In this document: positions 6,422 through 8,070 of the stretch, one piece after another
Position numbering within the stretch: position 1 is the stretch's first letter
How the letters are laid out: each line of letters begins with the position of its first letter
DNA from: a bacterium
Lineage (GTDB): Bacteria; Zixibacteria; MSB-5A5; GN15; FEB-12
Direction of reading: 5' to 3'
Assembly (NCBI GenBank): GCA_030612965.1
Contig: JAUWMW010000099.1
Coordinates: 1-8,070, forward strand
Length of the DNA stretch: 8,070 nucleotides
Notes under the pieces: generated by a model
Database searches by the model: none
What the model was told of the DNA's origin: nothing
What the model saw: only the letters and a program-made list of their open reading frames with translations
Translations under genes and position numbers: made by a program

Positions 6422-6479
6422 CTGCTTTTTGGCTTTCTACTTTCTGTCGCGCACTTGAACAGACACACAAATGCGCCTG

Positions 6480-6956
6480 CTAGCGCACCATGCGTACCAT
6501 GCGAAGACCGACGGTGTAGGAAGATGTGCTCTCGATGACGAAGCCGGCTTTGAGATAGCAGCTCAGCGTGACAGTGCAGTCGCCGTAGAGGTTCAGAAGA
6601 ACTTTGGCCACGTTAGGACGATCCGCAGCCCGCCGGTAGAGCAGATCGAGCAACTTGGTCCCGTAACCCTCAGAACGTTTGAACGGGTCGACGATAAGAT
6701 GCGCGACCTCCATCGCCATCTCCAGCGGTCGGTTGAGCAGTTCCCCATACGCCACCGGTTTGCGTTGCCACAGGAGAATGTAAGACTTGACGGAGTCCCG
6801 CTGCCAGGAGTCGACGATATCGTCCGGCGGTGGAAAATCCTTACCGCGACAAACGTTGTGATAGGTCTCTTCCGAATCGATCCATGAACGAACTACCTGC
6901 GCGTACTCCGCTGTGTAGGGAACGATATCGGCCTTGGCCTGGGTCCGTTCGGGCAC
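6480..6956 (-). CDS. GNAT family N-acetyltransferase downstream of glmS
   Basis: Predicted cytoplasmic acetyl-CoA-dependent acyltransferase of 158 residues, typical of a single GNAT domain. Motif A is clear: beta strand VAHLIVDP (84-91), then the acetyl-CoA pyrophosphate-binding loop R94-S-E-G97-Y-G99-T, then a helix. The late segment LSCYLKAGFV (131-140) fits GNAT motif B, with Y134 at the usual tyrosine position. The start codon is GTG (6954-6956). It is supported by GGAG (complement of 6964-6967) 7 nt upstream, inside the last codons of glmS. The gap to the glmS stop is 4 nt, so the two are almost certainly cotranscribed and probably translationally coupled. The substrate cannot be read from the sequence. 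The context makes glucosamine-6-phosphate or another amino-sugar compound an option, but protein or small-amine acetylation is equally possible. No intrinsic terminator follows; the repeat island begins directly after the stop. Confidence 0.85.
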   Translation of the reverse strand: MPERTQAKADIVPYTAEYAQVVRSWIDSEETYHNVCRGKDFPPPDDIVDSWQRDSVKSYILLWQRKPVAYGELLNRPLEMAMEVAHLIVDPFKRSEGYGTKLLDLLYRRAADRPNVAKVLLNLYGDCTVTLSCYLKAGFVIESTSSYTVGLRMVRMVR

Positions 6957-6960
6957 AGCT

Positions 6961-8070
6961 TTACTCCACTGTCACCGACTTGGCCAGATTGCGCGGTTGA
7001 TCGACATGACAGCCACGCATCACTGCGATATGATAGGCCAGTAGTTGCAAAGGTATGATCGACAGCAGCGGAGTCAGTAACCGATAAGTCTTCGGAATGT
7101 AGATGACATGGTTGACGCGTTCGGCGATTTCGGTGTCGCCCTCGGTGGCGATGGCTATGATATTCCCCTTGCGGGCGCGTACCTCGGCGATGTTGGACAT
7201 CACCTTGTCATAGACCGGATCCTGCAGCGCAATCACCACCACCGGCATGGATTTGTCGATCAACGCAATCGGTCCGTGTTTCATTTCGGCGGCCGGGTAA
7301 CCCTCGGCGTGGATGTAGGAGATCTCTTTCAGTTTGAGCGCACCCTCTAGGGCCGTAGGAAAGTTGATGCCGCGACCGAGATACAGGAAGTTGTTGGCTT
7401 TATAGTACTCGTTGGCTATCTGTCTGATCTGTTCTTCGGCCTTGAGGATCGAACCGACCTGTTCGGGTATCTTGTAGATTGCGGAGATGATCTCCTGGCC
7501 CTGCTGCACCGAGATATGGCGCATTCGTCCAAGCAGCGTGGCGACCAGCGCGAGCACCATCACCTGATGGGTGAACGCCTTGGTCGAAGCCACGCCGATT
7601 TCCGGTCCGGCGTGGATGTACACACCGCCGTCGGACTCTCGCGCGATGGAACTACCGACCACATTGACAGCGCCCACCACGGTGGCGCCGCGATGTTTGG
7701 CCTCGCGCATCGCCGCCAGAGTGTCGGCTGTTTCACCCGACTGGCTGATGGCAAGCAGTAATGTGTTCTCGTCAATGATCGGTGAGCGATAACGAAACTC
7801 GGATGCGTACTCGACTTCGACCGACACCCGAGCCAGTTCCTCGATCATGTATTCGCCGATCAGCGAGGCGTGCCAGGAGGTGCCGCAGGCCGTGATGATG
7901 ATGCGTTTAATCCGGCGCAGTTCGTCATACTGCAGGTTGAGTCCGTTGAGCCGTGGCATGCCCTCTTCCCAGTTGAGGCGTCCTCGGAAGGCGTTGGGTA
8001 AGGTGCGTTCCTGCTCATGGATCTCCTTGAGCATGAAATGATCGTAGCCTTCTTTTTCAATCTGATCGAG
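6961..8070 (-). CDS. glmS: Glutamine-fructose-6-phosphate aminotransferase, isomerase half (N-terminus cut by window edge)
   Basis: GlmS converts fructose-6-phosphate and glutamine to glucosamine-6-phosphate, the first step toward UDP-N-acetylglucosamine for peptidoglycan and lipopolysaccharide. The last 369 residues are visible. The frame is open to position 8070 through LDQIEKEGYDHFM, so the methionine codon ending at 8034 is internal. Both SIS domains are present. The first has CGTS (62-65 of the visible part), SQSGET (109-114) and AGPEIGVASTKAFT (154-167). The second has LGRGINFPTALEGALKLKE and AEMKHGPIALI. Isomerase residues corresponding to E. coli E488, H504 and K603 are present at visible residues 249, 265 and 364. 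The protein ends in the conserved tail DQPRNLAKSVTVE. The N-terminal glutaminase domain, about 240 residues, lies outside the window, as would any leader control such as a glmS riboswitch. The GNAT gene follows immediately. Confidence 0.97.
   Translation of the reverse strand, partial: LDQIEKEGYDHFMLKEIHEQERTLPNAFRGRLNWEEGMPRLNGLNLQYDELRRIKRIIITACGTSWHASLIGEYMIEELARVSVEVEYASEFRYRSPIIDENTLLLAISQSGETADTLAAMREAKHRGATVVGAVNVVGSSIARESDGGVYIHAGPEIGVASTKAFTHQVMVLALVATLLGRMRHISVQQGQEIISAIYKIPEQVGSILKAEEQIRQIANEYYKANNFLYLGRGINFPTALEGALKLKEISYIHAEGYPAAEMKHGPIALIDKSMPVVVIALQDPVYDKVMSNIAEVRARKGNIIAIATEGDTEIAERVNHVIYIPKTYRLLTPLLSIIPLQLLAYHIAVMRGCHVDQPRNLAKSVTVE

Larger units (their letters stand above)
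5672..6479. other. Gene-free intergenic repeat island
   Basis: About 800 nt between the convergent ends of osmC and the GNAT gene. Open frames here are short, overlap each other on both strands, have no convincing ribosome-binding site and run through inverted repeats, so I call none. The stretch is filled almost end to end with different palindromic elements, listed separately. The pieces 5821-5872, 6010-6067, 6138-6170 and 6289-6368 show no structure I can name. Confidence 0.75.

Noticed and set aside
6398..6430. Plus-strand intrinsic terminator (hairpin then five T)
   Set aside because: No plus-strand gene reads into it, four bases separate stem and T run, and the stem resembles the repeat family.
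5767..6538. Short open frames of 67-101 codons on both strands in the repeat island
   Set aside because: They read through inverted repeats, overlap one another and encode arginine-, proline- and serine-rich low-quality sequence without recognisable domains.
6471..6887. 138-codon plus-strand frame
   Set aside because: It is antisense to the GNAT gene, which has clear motif A residues and a supported start.

Overview
The window looks like a bacterial chromosome fragment carrying mostly housekeeping and envelope genes. No genome was searched, so the lineage is inferred from sequence style. The large M23 peptidase has an N-terminal zinc-peptidase domain with an HFHxGxD-type motif, followed by long beta-rich domains. 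A GFLIDGYDRM segment in it resembles M23 proteins of the Fibrobacteres-Chlorobi-Bacteroidetes (FCB) superphylum. With the moderately GC-rich base composition (by eye) and many short palindromic repeats, an uncultured FCB-type lineage such as Candidatus Zixibacteria is plausible but unproven.

Layout. Positions 1-2905 (minus strand) hold a two-gene unit: a secreted M23 metallopeptidase followed, after a 14-nt gap, by a rhomboid serine protease that starts at TTG and runs off the left edge. Positions 2906-3094 are a divergent promoter region with a good sigma70-like promoter in each direction. Positions 3095-4945 (plus) encode a membrane-anchored PpiD/SurA-type peptidyl-prolyl isomerase, ended by a clear intrinsic terminator at 4996-5021. 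Positions 5022-5242 carry two palindromes and lead into osmC (5243-5671, plus), a peroxiredoxin-like hydroperoxide reductase. Positions 5672-6479 have no credible gene and are packed with different short inverted-repeat elements. Positions 6480-8070 (minus) hold the C-terminal 369 residues of GlmS, followed by a GNAT acetyltransferase that starts 4 nt after the glmS stop.

Functionally, the left half is about the cell envelope: wall hydrolysis, intramembrane proteolysis and folding of exported proteins, with the hydrolase and the chaperone divergently transcribed from adjacent promoters. GlmS makes glucosamine-6-phosphate, the precursor of peptidoglycan and lipopolysaccharide amino sugars. OsmC is an isolated oxidative-stress gene between repeats.

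I see no phage, CRISPR, toxin-antitoxin or defence system, and no obvious new multi-gene system. The most unusual content is the non-coding repeat island between osmC and the glmS-GNAT pair, where several unlike palindromic elements share GTCAT/ATGAC-type ends. Next are the split parvulin residues of the PpiD-like protein and the tight glmS-GNAT coupling.
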